A stretch of 64,000 nucleotides of DNA from Verrucomicrobiaceae bacterium. GTDB lineage: Bacteria; Verrucomicrobiota; Verrucomicrobiia; Verrucomicrobiales; Verrucomicrobiaceae. Shown here piece by piece: positions 48,560 through 56,813 of this stretch. Each line of letters opens with the position of its first letter. The first letter of the stretch is position 1. Where the stretch lies: assembly GCA_947458455.1 (NCBI GenBank), contig CANGYJ010000014.1, forward strand, positions 53,108-117,107, in the 5' to 3' direction. The notes beneath the pieces are model-generated. The model did not search any database. It was not told the DNA's origin and worked only from the letters and a program-made list of their open reading frames with translations. The position numbers were made by a program, and so were the translations under genes.

Positions 48560-51223
48560 ATGCGCTTCGTCCTTCTAGTCTCTTGTGCCCTCTCCCTCCC
48601 TGCCTTCGCGGAGGTTCGCCCGTTGCTGCAAAAATACTGTTTCGACTGCCACAACGCGGACAAGCAGAAGGGTGATGTTGATCTCACGCACTTCGGCTCG
48701 CCGCAGAATGTGGTGAAGGAATTCAAGCTGTGGCAGGCGATGCTACAGCAGGTCGAGGAGGAAGAAATGCCGCCGAAGAAGCCGCTGCCGAGCGCGGCGG
48801 AGAGGGAAGCGATCGTGGCGTTTTTGAAGAAGGGCATCGATTCGGTCGATTGGAGCCAGCAGAAGGGCATCGAGCACGTCACGCTGCCGCGACTGACGAA
48901 AACGGAATACAACCACACGCTGCGTGACCTCCTCGGCATCGACTTTGAGCCGGGGAAACTGCTGCTGGATGATGGCCCGGGGCTCTCCGGTTTCACGAAT
49001 GATCGCGATGCGCTCTTCATCTCGCCCGCACTGGCGGAGCAGCTTTTCGATGCAGCGGATTACGCGCTGCAAAGTATGCTCAATCTGCGCCAGAAGCCCT
49101 TCTCGAAGCAATTCGAGGCCGAGAACATGCTCATGACGGAACGTGGCTCGAAGCCTGAGGAACTGCCCGGTGGCGGAGTCGGTTACTCACTCGCCGGAGC
49201 GGGGCAGCGCACGCTTTATGATGAAGTCATCGTGCCTGCGGATGGCTGGTATCGGATGACCGTGAAGCATGTCGGTCGTGGGGGCGATAGCGGCATGCGT
49301 TTGCGCATTGATAATGAAGCGCGGGCGCTTTTTAAGTGCCTCGACAACATGCCAAAGGAGGAAACGATCGAGCTGCTGCTCCGTGCTGGCTCGCATCAGA
49401 TGACCTGGAACATCGACAACACCACGCTGCGTGCCACCACGCCGGTTCCGGTGCGAAAGGCGAAGAAGGCAGCGCCGAAGGGCGGCTACCGAGTCTTTGA
49501 TCAAAAGAAGGCTGCGCCGCTGGTGAAGGATGCGGCAGCGAAGAACGCGCCACGCCTGCTGTTGCCAGCAAACGCCTCCGACGAGATCAAAAAGCTCACG
49601 GACATGCTCAATCGCAACTTCCAGAACATGCAGATGCGTGTCGAGTATCTGCGTGCGGTGACGCCGGAGGGCAATCCGAGTGATCTGCGCAGCTTTTACA
49701 ACCTGCTGCCCGAACGCACCGAGGCCATGGTGGCCGCGAAGCATCCGCTCGCCAAGGCGATGAAGGTCTCCGTGGCCGAGCTGGATCGTCAGATCGAGGC
49801 GGCGAACGTGGAGAAGCTCGCCAGCAATCGTCAAGTCGTCGGAGACTCGCTTGAAGCCCTCGATCTGCCGTTTGATCCCGCTTCTCTCACCGGCAGTGCG
49901 GAGGCGCAAAAGGCCGCGAAGCCGATTCGAGTCGGTGCGCCGGGCGTGGACTGGATTTTGGTCGAGGGGCCGATTTCTCCCGTTGGCTCGAAACCACGCG
50001 AAATCTTCTCAAGTGATGTCAAAGCCGCTTTGAATGCCTTTTTGCCAAAAGCCTTCCGTCGGCCGCTGCGAGCCGGCGAACTCGAAAAACACCACGCTCT
50101 TTATGAGAAGGCTCAAAAGCGCGGTGAAACGCCCGAGCAGGCTCTCAAGCTCGCTTTTGCCGCTGCGTTGACCTCGCCGAGCTTTTTGTTTCGCGATGAA
50201 CTCCGCGCAGGGAAACTCGATGACCATCAACTGGCGAGTCGTTTGAGCTATTTTCTCTGGATGAGCCTGCCTGATGATGAACTGCGTGCTCTCGCCGATG
50301 CCGGGAAATTACACGCAGACGATACGCTGCGTGCGCAGGTGAAACGGATGATCGCTGATCCGCGTTCGCGGGCCTTCACGAGCACGTTTCTTGGCCAGTG
50401 GCTCGGCTTTTCGGGTCTCGGCACCGAGCATGTGCCGGATGCGCGGAAGTTCCGCGACTTCACACCCGCACTGGCCGAGGCGATGAAGCTGGAGCCGGTG
50501 CTCGTGTTTGAAAATCTCCTGCGCAGCGGCGGCAGCCTCACGCGCTTGCTTGATGCCCGCGAGACCTTCGCCAATGCCGAACTCGCCAACGTGTATGGCC
50601 TCGACGTGAGCGGCGAGAGCATGCAGCCGGTGAAATTCACCGATGATAAACGGGCGGGCCTGCTCGGCATGGCGGCGGTGCTCACCGCGTCTTCTACGCC
50701 GAATCGCACGAGTCCCGTGATTCGCGGGAAGTGGGTTTTGGAGACGCTGCTCGGTCGCAAGCTCGCCGAACCGCCCGCCGATGCCGGACAGCTCGATGAC
50801 AAGGCCGGAGATCGTGGCAAGACGCTGCGTGAGGAGCTCGCCGCGCATCGTCGCAACGAAAGCTGCGCGAGCTGTCACGACAAAATTGATCCCATTGGCT
50901 TCGGTTTGGAGAACTTCGATGCCATCGGCCGCTTCCGCGAGAAAGAGGCTGGCAAACCCGTGGATGCGAGTGGCACGCTGCCTGGCGGCATTCAAATCAA
51001 CGGCCCTGCCGAACTCCGAAACGCCATCCAGCAGCACCACGCCGATGAATTCATTCGCAATGTCACTCAGCGTCTTGCTGTGTTTGCGCTTGGTCGTGCA
51101 TTAAAGCCGCAGGATGAAGGTTTGATCCGGCAATTGCTGGCCGATTTGAAAAAGAACGATCACCGCGCCGATGGGCTGATTGAGTCCATCGTGCTGAGTG
51201 AAGCGTTCCGCACGCAAGGCTGA
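48560..51223 (+). CDS. DUF1592/DUF1588-type secreted protein with two CxxCH sites (planctomycete-type cytochrome)
   Basis: An 887-residue protein with a signal peptide (about 1-17) and the planctomycete/verrucomicrobial domain set DUF1587-DUF1592-DUF1588-DUF1585, preceded by a PSCyt1-like cytochrome c domain. Haem-binding CxxCH occurs at residues 27-31 (CFDCH) and again near residue 775 (CASCHDKIDPIGFGLENFDAIG), the latter a DUF1588 hallmark. A beta-rich carbohydrate-binding-like part lies near residues 185-290. Proposed roles include oxidative attack on complex carbohydrates; none is proven. It starts 31 bases after the kinase remnant. Confidence 0.88.
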   Translation: MRFVLLVSCALSLPAFAEVRPLLQKYCFDCHNADKQKGDVDLTHFGSPQNVVKEFKLWQAMLQQVEEEEMPPKKPLPSAAEREAIVAFLKKGIDSVDWSQQKGIEHVTLPRLTKTEYNHTLRDLLGIDFEPGKLLLDDGPGLSGFTNDRDALFISPALAEQLFDAADYALQSMLNLRQKPFSKQFEAENMLMTERGSKPEELPGGGVGYSLAGAGQRTLYDEVIVPADGWYRMTVKHVGRGGDSGMRLRIDNEARALFKCLDNMPKEETIELLLRAGSHQMTWNIDNTTLRATTPVPVRKAKKAAPKGGYRVFDQKKAAPLVKDAAAKNAPRLLLPANASDEIKKLTDMLNRNFQNMQMRVEYLRAVTPEGNPSDLRSFYNLLPERTEAMVAAKHPLAKAMKVSVAELDRQIEAANVEKLASNRQVVGDSLEALDLPFDPASLTGSAEAQKAAKPIRVGAPGVDWILVEGPISPVGSKPREIFSSDVKAALNAFLPKAFRRPLRAGELEKHHALYEKAQKRGETPEQALKLAFAAALTSPSFLFRDELRAGKLDDHQLASRLSYFLWMSLPDDELRALADAGKLHADDTLRAQVKRMIADPRSRAFTSTFLGQWLGFSGLGTEHVPDARKFRDFTPALAEAMKLEPVLVFENLLRSGGSLTRLLDARETFANAELANVYGLDVSGESMQPVKFTDDKRAGLLGMAAVLTASSTPNRTSPVIRGKWVLETLLGRKLAEPPADAGQLDDKAGDRGKTLREELAAHRRNESCASCHDKIDPIGFGLENFDAIGRFREKEAGKPVDASGTLPGGIQINGPAELRNAIQQHHADEFIRNVTQRLAVFALGRALKPQDEGLIRQLLADLKKNDHRADGLIESIVLSEAFRTQG

Positions 51224-51226
51224 AGC

Positions 51227-51300
51227 CCGGAGGCGTTCGAGGGGATTGCGTTGCTGTTTCCTGGGGTGCGACCTCTGCTATTCGTGGGGAATGCCTCCGG
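51227..51300. repeat. Candidate inverted-repeat element in a convergent gap
   Basis: CCGGAGGCGTTC (51227-51238) and GAATGCCTCCGG (51289-51300) pair at 11 of 12 positions. The element fills most of the 97-base gap between two convergent genes. It could act as a bidirectional terminator or be another interspersed repeat; no second copy was found in the window. Confidence 0.5.
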
Positions 51301-51320
51301 TATGCGAGGGAACATTCCAC

Positions 51321-52757
51321 TCACCGCTGCATATTCGAGAAGAAGACTCTCGCGCTTTCCATGATGCCGTAGGCGGTTTCTTGCGGGGTGAGCTCGGAGG
51401 TCTGGATGCGGAGGTCGGCGAGGGATTTGTAGAGGGGCTTTCGCTCGTCGAGGAGGCGGGTCAGTTTGGTTTTGGGGTCTTCTTCGCCAGCGAGGAGGGG
51501 GCGGTCGTTGTTGTGGGAGGTGCGGCGGGCGAGGAGGGCGGGATCGGCATCGAGCCAGACGATGTAGCCGAGATGGCGCAGCAGAGGAAGATTGCGCGGC
51601 TGAGTGATGATGCCGCCGCCGGTGGCGATGCAGGCTCCGCGCTTGCCGAGCAAGGAGCGCAGTGCGGCGCTTTCGCGAAGGCGAAAGCCGGTCTCTGTTT
51701 CGGCGGCGAAGATGGCGGGGATGCTTTGACCGGCGGTTTCGACGATGAGCTGGTCGGTGTCGATGCACTGGAAGCCGATCATCTGAGAGACGATGCGGGC
51801 GACGGTGGTTTTCCCGCTGCCCATGAGGCCGATGAGGACGATGTTGGGCTGGCGTGGGAGCGGTGTGGCGGCCTCGTCGATCACGGCTTGCAGGATGCTG
51901 CTGGCGAGTTCGGGATCGTTTTGGACGGCGTCGAGGTAGGTGGGATAACGCGGCTGCCAGCCGCTGGCGCGGAGTTTGGCATTCGAGACGTGTTTGTGAC
52001 TCCAGCCGCGTTTGCGGTTGGGATCGGGTTCGCGGGCGGGTGGGATGGCGAGGCCGAAAAGGCGGCAGAGATCGAGGTAACTATCCCGCTGGGTGACTTT
52101 TTGATCGTCGGCGATGTTGTAGATGCCGCTGAGCCGATGGGTGACGAGATGCACGAGGGCGCTGGCGGCATCGTCGGCATGGATTTGGTTCAGGTAGCGC
52201 CCCTGGCCGTCATTGCCTTCGATGGCGGATTTGCCTTCGAGGAGGTTTTTGAGCAAAAAGGAGCGTCCGGGGCCATAAATGCCGGCGAGACGCCCGGCGC
52301 AGCCTCCGGCATTCAGAGCGAGGTTTTCGGCTTCGCGAAGCAAGCGGCCGGTTTCACGGTCGGGATCGGCAAAGCTGGTCTCATCGACGGTTTCGCCGTT
52401 GATCTGCGGGAAGACGCTGGTGCTGCTGGTGTAGAGCGGGAAGGCTCCGGGAAAGGCGGCGAGAAGGTGCCGCATGCCGTTCACATAGACGCTTTGATAC
52501 ATCTCGGCTCCGCCACGACTGGAGCTGGCGCAGTGGATGAAGGCATCGACCTTCAGCGGGGCGATTTTGGCGGCGATTTCGCGGACGGAGGTGTCGCTGG
52601 AGATATCGCAGGCCTCGACAAGCCAGGGTTTGGCGGCGCGGAGTCGCTCAGTGGAGCTGGCGCTGTGCGTGAGGCCGATGACGGTGTGCCCGGCGGCATG
52701 CATCCAATCCGCCACGCGCTCGCCGACGAAGCCGCAGCCTGCGATGAGGAGGGTCAT
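51321..52757 (-). CDS. Fusion of NAD-dependent epimerase-like protein and shikimate kinase
   Basis: A 478-residue protein in two parts. Residues 1-290 are an extended short-chain reductase/epimerase fold (nucleotide motif GCGFVG at 7-12, YTSSTSVF near 109-116, GRYLNQIHADDAA); the usual YxxxK pair is not evident, as in YeeZ-type proteins. Residues 303-478 are a shikimate kinase: Walker A GLMGSGKTT (310-318), DTD (333-335) for shikimate binding and the GGG of ATGGGI (380-382). The kinase makes shikimate 3-phosphate in aromatic amino-acid synthesis. I know of no role for the fusion. The start region lies at the stop of no upstream gene; its stop is convergent with the cytochrome gene. Confidence 0.85.
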   Translation of the reverse strand: MTLLIAGCGFVGERVADWMHAAGHTVIGLTHSASSTERLRAAKPWLVEACDISSDTSVREIAAKIAPLKVDAFIHCASSSRGGAEMYQSVYVNGMRHLLAAFPGAFPLYTSSTSVFPQINGETVDETSFADPDRETGRLLREAENLALNAGGCAGRLAGIYGPGRSFLLKNLLEGKSAIEGNDGQGRYLNQIHADDAASALVHLVTHRLSGIYNIADDQKVTQRDSYLDLCRLFGLAIPPAREPDPNRKRGWSHKHVSNAKLRASGWQPRYPTYLDAVQNDPELASSILQAVIDEAATPLPRQPNIVLIGLMGSGKTTVARIVSQMIGFQCIDTDQLIVETAGQSIPAIFAAETETGFRLRESAALRSLLGKRGACIATGGGIITQPRNLPLLRHLGYIVWLDADPALLARRTSHNNDRPLLAGEEDPKTKLTRLLDERKPLYKSLADLRIQTSELTPQETAYGIMESARVFFSNMQR

Positions 52758-54145
52758 AGCGGCTTGCGGTGCTTTTGATAATAGGCCACGAGGCCGTCCA
52801 CGACGCCGCGGACGTAGTCCTCGACAGCGCTGGTCTGGAGACGCCCGGCGATGAGGGTGCGACCGACGAAATGACCGGCCAGCAGGCGGCGGTAGGTTTC
52901 CTCGTGGTTCATGACGAAGGGTTCGAGATAGACGACGGGGCAGTCGTAGAGGCGATTGGCGAGGAGGTTCCGCGCATAGACGGCGGGGTTGGCACTAGCG
53001 CGGCGGGCATTGGGCGTGGTGTAAATGTAGGGCGGCAGGCCGGTGGCTCTGAGGAGGCCTTCGGCGACGGCATCGGCGAGGGGGATTTCTTCCTCATGGA
53101 TGCGGGAGAAGAGGCGGTGGAACATCTCGAAGCGTACATCGGCCTGCTCGAGCTCGGCGGGCGAGTAGCAGCCGTTCACGAGGACATGCGCGTGGTTTTG
53201 CGGTGAAAACTGCGGTGAGGTGGCATTCCCCCAGGCTTCGGCGTTGTAGTGCAGGCAGAGGACGAGATCAGGTTTGATCTGCGTGTTCACCTTGTTGCCG
53301 CGCGCGTGGATCTCGCTGACGCGGTAAAAGAGCTTTTCGCTCTGCCACTGCACGGTGAGGAGTTTGGCATCGCCGGTGAGGCCGTCGTAACCTTCCTTGG
53401 GGTCGGGGAAGCCGGCTTCTCGGAGGCCTTTCAAGGCGGCTTCGCGAAGCGTGGCCGGGCGGGCCTTGGTAACGGGCTCGGAATTCTCGCGAACGAGTGA
53501 GACATAGGCTCCGAGGGCCTTCAATCGCTCGGCGAGCATCTGGGCGGTGACGAGGCTGAGATCGCCCTCCTGGATGAACTCGTTTGGTTGAAAGCTGAGG
53601 AAGCGCTCTTCGATGCGGCCGTAGCCGCCGCCGATATGGCCGGGATCGAGGGCGATGTGGAGATCGCTGAGCAAGGGGCGATCTTGGATGGGCTGCAATT
53701 CGGTGACGCGATGCCAGGGGCGGGTGCTTTCCGAGGGTGGCTTGGAGATGCTTTCGAGCTCGATGCGGGCCTCGGGATGAGCGGGATCGCCGGTTTGGAT
53801 GAGGAGCGCCGTGCCCTCGATGCGCCAGGCGGCGGGCAGGGTGGAGTTGTCCGTGTAGATTTCCTTGAGCGCGGCCTCCAGCTCGGCGCGAGTCATGGTT
53901 TTCGCGAAGGCCTGTAGCTTCGACCAATCGGGTGAATCACCGAGCGGGCTGAGTTTGGCAAAGCGCAGGATGGGATTCGGCGGGGCGGCGGTGCCGGGTA
54001 TGATGTTGGAAGGCGTGAGGCTAGTGGGCGGCGCGGCGGAAGGAGGCGGAGTAGAATTGGGGGTGGGCGCGATGGTGGACTGGGCGGCCACACTGCCGCC
54101 GAGGAGGGCGGCGGTGAGCAGAACGCGGATGATTTTCTCGATCAT
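52754..54145 (-). CDS. N-acetylmuramoyl-L-alanine amidase-like periplasmic protein (Amidase_3)
   Basis: A 463-residue protein with a signal peptide (about 1-22) and a Pro/Thr/Ser-rich linker. The zinc amidase core begins with LHIALDPGHIGG (catalytic-site histidine), followed by a glutamate in FIQEGDLSL and by VLCLHYNAEAWG (second histidine). It should cleave the amide between muramic acid and the stem peptide, or a related bond. ATG 54145 was chosen because the longer in-frame start at 54199 lacks a signal peptide at its N-terminus. Its 3' end overlaps the fusion gene start at 52754-52757, so both genes form an operon. Confidence 0.78.
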   Translation of the reverse strand: MIEKIIRVLLTAALLGGSVAAQSTIAPTPNSTPPPSAAPPTSLTPSNIIPGTAAPPNPILRFAKLSPLGDSPDWSKLQAFAKTMTRAELEAALKEIYTDNSTLPAAWRIEGTALLIQTGDPAHPEARIELESISKPPSESTRPWHRVTELQPIQDRPLLSDLHIALDPGHIGGGYGRIEERFLSFQPNEFIQEGDLSLVTAQMLAERLKALGAYVSLVRENSEPVTKARPATLREAALKGLREAGFPDPKEGYDGLTGDAKLLTVQWQSEKLFYRVSEIHARGNKVNTQIKPDLVLCLHYNAEAWGNATSPQFSPQNHAHVLVNGCYSPAELEQADVRFEMFHRLFSRIHEEEIPLADAVAEGLLRATGLPPYIYTTPNARRASANPAVYARNLLANRLYDCPVVYLEPFVMNHEETYRRLLAGHFVGRTLIAGRLQTSAVEDYVRGVVDGLVAYYQKHRKPL

Positions 54146-54198
54146 GGCGGCGATCCTAGCTTGAACCTGCCGCGCATCATCTACTAAATGGCCTTCCA

Positions 54199-55032
54199 AT
54201 GAACGAAGCGATCAATGACACGGCGGCACAGACGGATGACGGGCTTTTCAGGCTGCTTTTCCTGGGGGACATCGTGGGCGAGCCCGGCCGTAAGGCGGTC
54301 TCCCTGCTGCTGCCTTTGCTCAAGCAGGAGCTGAACCTCGATTTTATCGTGGTGAACGGCGAGAACTCCGCTGGCGGGCGCGGCATCACGCCGAAGATCG
54401 CCATCGGCCTCATGCGGGCGGGCGCAGCGGTGGTGACGACGGGGGATCACATCTGGGACCAGAAGGAGATCGTGCCGTATATGATCGATGAGCCGCGGCT
54501 GCTGCGTCCGCTGAATTACCGCGAAGGCGCTCCGGGGCAGGGCTACGTGGTTTTGGAGACGAAGAAGGGCAAGGTGGCCGTGGTGAACCTCCAGGGCCGT
54601 ACGTTCATGGGCCAGCAGCTCGAAAATCCGTTCCCCGTGATCACCGAGTGCGTGGAAAAGCTGCGCCAGGAGACGCCGATCATCTTTGTGGATTTCCACG
54701 CCGAGGCCACGAGCGAAAAGGTGGCCATGGGCTGGCATCTCGATGGCAAGGTGAGCGCCGTGGTGGGCACCCACACGCATGTGCCGACGGCCGATGAGCG
54801 TGTTTTGCCGAAGGGCACGGCCTTTCAAAGTGATGCCGGCATGTGCGGGCCGATGGACAGCGTGATCGGCAGCCAGATCGAGCCAGTGCTGGAGCGGTTT
54901 CATACGCAGATGCCCACTCGTTTTGGCGTGGGCAGTGGGGCGGTGAGGCTGAACGGTGCTCTCATCACGCTCGATCCGAAGACGGGCCGAGCCCTGAAGA
55001 TCGAGCGCATCACCCGGACGTGGCACGAGTGA
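54199..55032 (+). CDS. ymdB: YmdB-family 2',3'-cyclic-nucleotide phosphodiesterase (TIGR00282)
   Basis: A 277-residue metallophosphoesterase. LLFLGDIVGEPGRKAV (metal aspartate), VVNGENSAGGRGI, TTGDHIWDQKEI, VDFHAEATSEK and VGTHTHVPTADER are the conserved TIGR00282 blocks; the last gives the HxH metal ligands. In Bacillus the enzyme hydrolyses 2',3'-cAMP and influences biofilm and sporulation. The gene is divergent from the amidase operon (54 bases between starts) and followed by a lipoprotein gene. It starts with MNEAINDTAAQ, a short extension. Confidence 0.9.
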   Translation: MNEAINDTAAQTDDGLFRLLFLGDIVGEPGRKAVSLLLPLLKQELNLDFIVVNGENSAGGRGITPKIAIGLMRAGAAVVTTGDHIWDQKEIVPYMIDEPRLLRPLNYREGAPGQGYVVLETKKGKVAVVNLQGRTFMGQQLENPFPVITECVEKLRQETPIIFVDFHAEATSEKVAMGWHLDGKVSAVVGTHTHVPTADERVLPKGTAFQSDAGMCGPMDSVIGSQIEPVLERFHTQMPTRFGVGSGAVRLNGALITLDPKTGRALKIERITRTWHE

Positions 55033-55072
55033 GCGATTGCAATCGCCCGTGGAATCTGATTGGATGCCGACG

Positions 55073-55714
55073 ATGAAACTCCTCCTCCATGCCGTCTCCG
55101 CCGCCGTGCTTTGTTTCTCGCTTTCGAGCTGCGACACTCTGTCGAGCTTTGGGAAGCCGAAGTACAAATTCTCCGTGCATATCCAGGGTGAGCCGAACGA
55201 TCATCCAAAGGAGATCATCCAATTCCCTTTCCAGGGGCAGCAGCTCATCTTCAAGAAGGTGCCGGAATTCGGCCAGACTGCGATCGCGGCGTTCGAGCCC
55301 TTCATCGCGGATGACGGTGCGGGAAATGGCCTGCTTTTGAAGCTGGACGCCCACGGCCGCAACATGCTCGAAAATGCCACCCGTCTCCACCAGGGTGAAT
55401 TGCTGCTCACGGTGGTGAACGGCGTGCCGGTGGACATCATCCAGATCGACTCACCAATCACAGACGGGCGTTTCACCATCTGGCGCGGCGTTTCGGATGA
55501 GACGATCGCTCAAATGGAAAAGAGGCTGCCGCGCATCTCTGGTCTGAAATCCTCCTCTGGTTACTTCGAGATGACGCCTTCGACGGCTAAGGAGAAGCGT
55601 GAAGCCCGCCGTGCGGCTGAGCAGGAGAAAAAATACCTCGAAGACATGGCCCGCCGCGCCGAACGCGGTGAGGATGTGACCGCGCCACGAAGCAAAGAAA
55701 TCCCGCTGGAGTGA
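55073..55714 (+). CDS. Putative lipoprotein of unknown function
   Basis: A 213-residue protein with a type II signal peptide: hydrophobic stretch then lipobox LSSC (C20). The mature part is beta-rich to about residue 165 (YKFSVHIQGEPND, QQLIFKKVPEFGQTAIAAFEPFI, LLTVVNGVPVDIIQIDSPITDGRFTIW). The C-terminus is a charged, helical Arg/Glu-rich tail. I do not recognise a family. ATG 55073 is preferred; ATG 55064 would add three residues. Its stop overlaps the M23 peptidase start, so both are probably envelope partners. Confidence 0.65.
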   Translation: MKLLLHAVSAAVLCFSLSSCDTLSSFGKPKYKFSVHIQGEPNDHPKEIIQFPFQGQQLIFKKVPEFGQTAIAAFEPFIADDGAGNGLLLKLDAHGRNMLENATRLHQGELLLTVVNGVPVDIIQIDSPITDGRFTIWRGVSDETIAQMEKRLPRISGLKSSSGYFEMTPSTAKEKREARRAAEQEKKYLEDMARRAERGEDVTAPRSKEIPLE

Positions 55715-56730
55715 TGAAAGCGCTCTTTTTGTCCCTCCTGCTGGCTTTGACGCCTCTCGCGAGAGGTCAGACCGGCCTCGTCTTGCCCACGGAAAACACT
55801 GCGCTCCTCGAAAAGCAGTCCGCCGGGTATTTCCAGTTCGTGGACCGCACGTTCGAAGGTGAAAAGACCACGCCGTGGGAAGGCGGGCAGTTTGGGTTCG
55901 TGCGTGATCCGCGGCGCATCGGTGGTGCCATCGCCTACGCGAGGTTTCACGAAGGCCTGGATGTAAAGCCCCTGCGCCGAGATGCGAAGGGTGATCCGCT
56001 CGATGAGGTGCGGGCCATCGCCGCCGGGCAGGTGGTGCATGTGACGGCCTCCGCTGGGCTGAGCAATTACGGGCGATACATCGTGGTGCGGCATGATTTC
56101 GAGGGCACGGGACCTTTTTTCTCCCTCTATGCCCATCTGCGCGAGGCGCGGGTGCAAGCCGGGGAGGCCGTGAAGGCAGGGCAGGGGATCGGCCGGATGG
56201 GTTACACGGGTGCGGGCATCGATCAGCGTCGTGCCCACCTGCATGTGGAGCTGAACCTGCTTCTGAGCAGTAATTTTGACGCCTGGCATCAGGCGAGTTT
56301 CTCCACGCCGAACCACCACGGCATCTATAACGGCATCAATTTGCTCGGTTTAGACCTCCAGGGCTTGTTTCTGGCCACCGCGAAGAATCCGCAGCTTTCG
56401 ATCCCGGAGTTCATTCGTGGCGGCGAGGCGGCTTTTCGTGTGCGAGTGCCCGGAACGGCGAAAATGGAGATCGCAGGCCGTCATCCATGGCTTTTGAATG
56501 GGAAAACGTCCCGTGGCACCTCCTGGGAAGTCACTTTCACCCGCTGGGGCTTCCCGATGGCCGTCGAGGCCTCCCCCTCCGGTGTAGCAGAACCCATGCT
56601 CACCTGGGTGAAGGACGCTGGCATGCCCCATTATCTACACACTCGCGGCCTCGTGACCGGCAGTGGCACCTCTGGAAAACTGACCGCCGAAGGTCTGAGA
56701 TTCATCCGGCTAGCGTGCGGGATACCATGA
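55714..56730 (+). CDS. M23-family (LytM-type) secreted metallopeptidase
   Basis: A 338-residue protein with a signal peptide (about 1-19). The zinc site is formed by HEGLD (about residues 87-91) and HLHVE (about 173-177) in a LytM fold, with YGRYIVVRHD and SLYAHL in between. The enzyme or a related inactive form probably acts on peptidoglycan peptide cross-links. The C-terminal third is a beta-rich accessory domain. It is translationally coupled to the preceding lipoprotein. Confidence 0.88.
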   Translation: MKALFLSLLLALTPLARGQTGLVLPTENTALLEKQSAGYFQFVDRTFEGEKTTPWEGGQFGFVRDPRRIGGAIAYARFHEGLDVKPLRRDAKGDPLDEVRAIAAGQVVHVTASAGLSNYGRYIVVRHDFEGTGPFFSLYAHLREARVQAGEAVKAGQGIGRMGYTGAGIDQRRAHLHVELNLLLSSNFDAWHQASFSTPNHHGIYNGINLLGLDLQGLFLATAKNPQLSIPEFIRGGEAAFRVRVPGTAKMEIAGRHPWLLNGKTSRGTSWEVTFTRWGFPMAVEASPSGVAEPMLTWVKDAGMPHYLHTRGLVTGSGTSGKLTAEGLRFIRLACGIP

Positions 56731-56813
56731 CAATATCGTGAACGAACATTTTACAGGGAGGAATTGACTAAGAGAGGCCTGTTCAGGTAATCTGCCAGTC
56801 CCCCCCCATTTCA

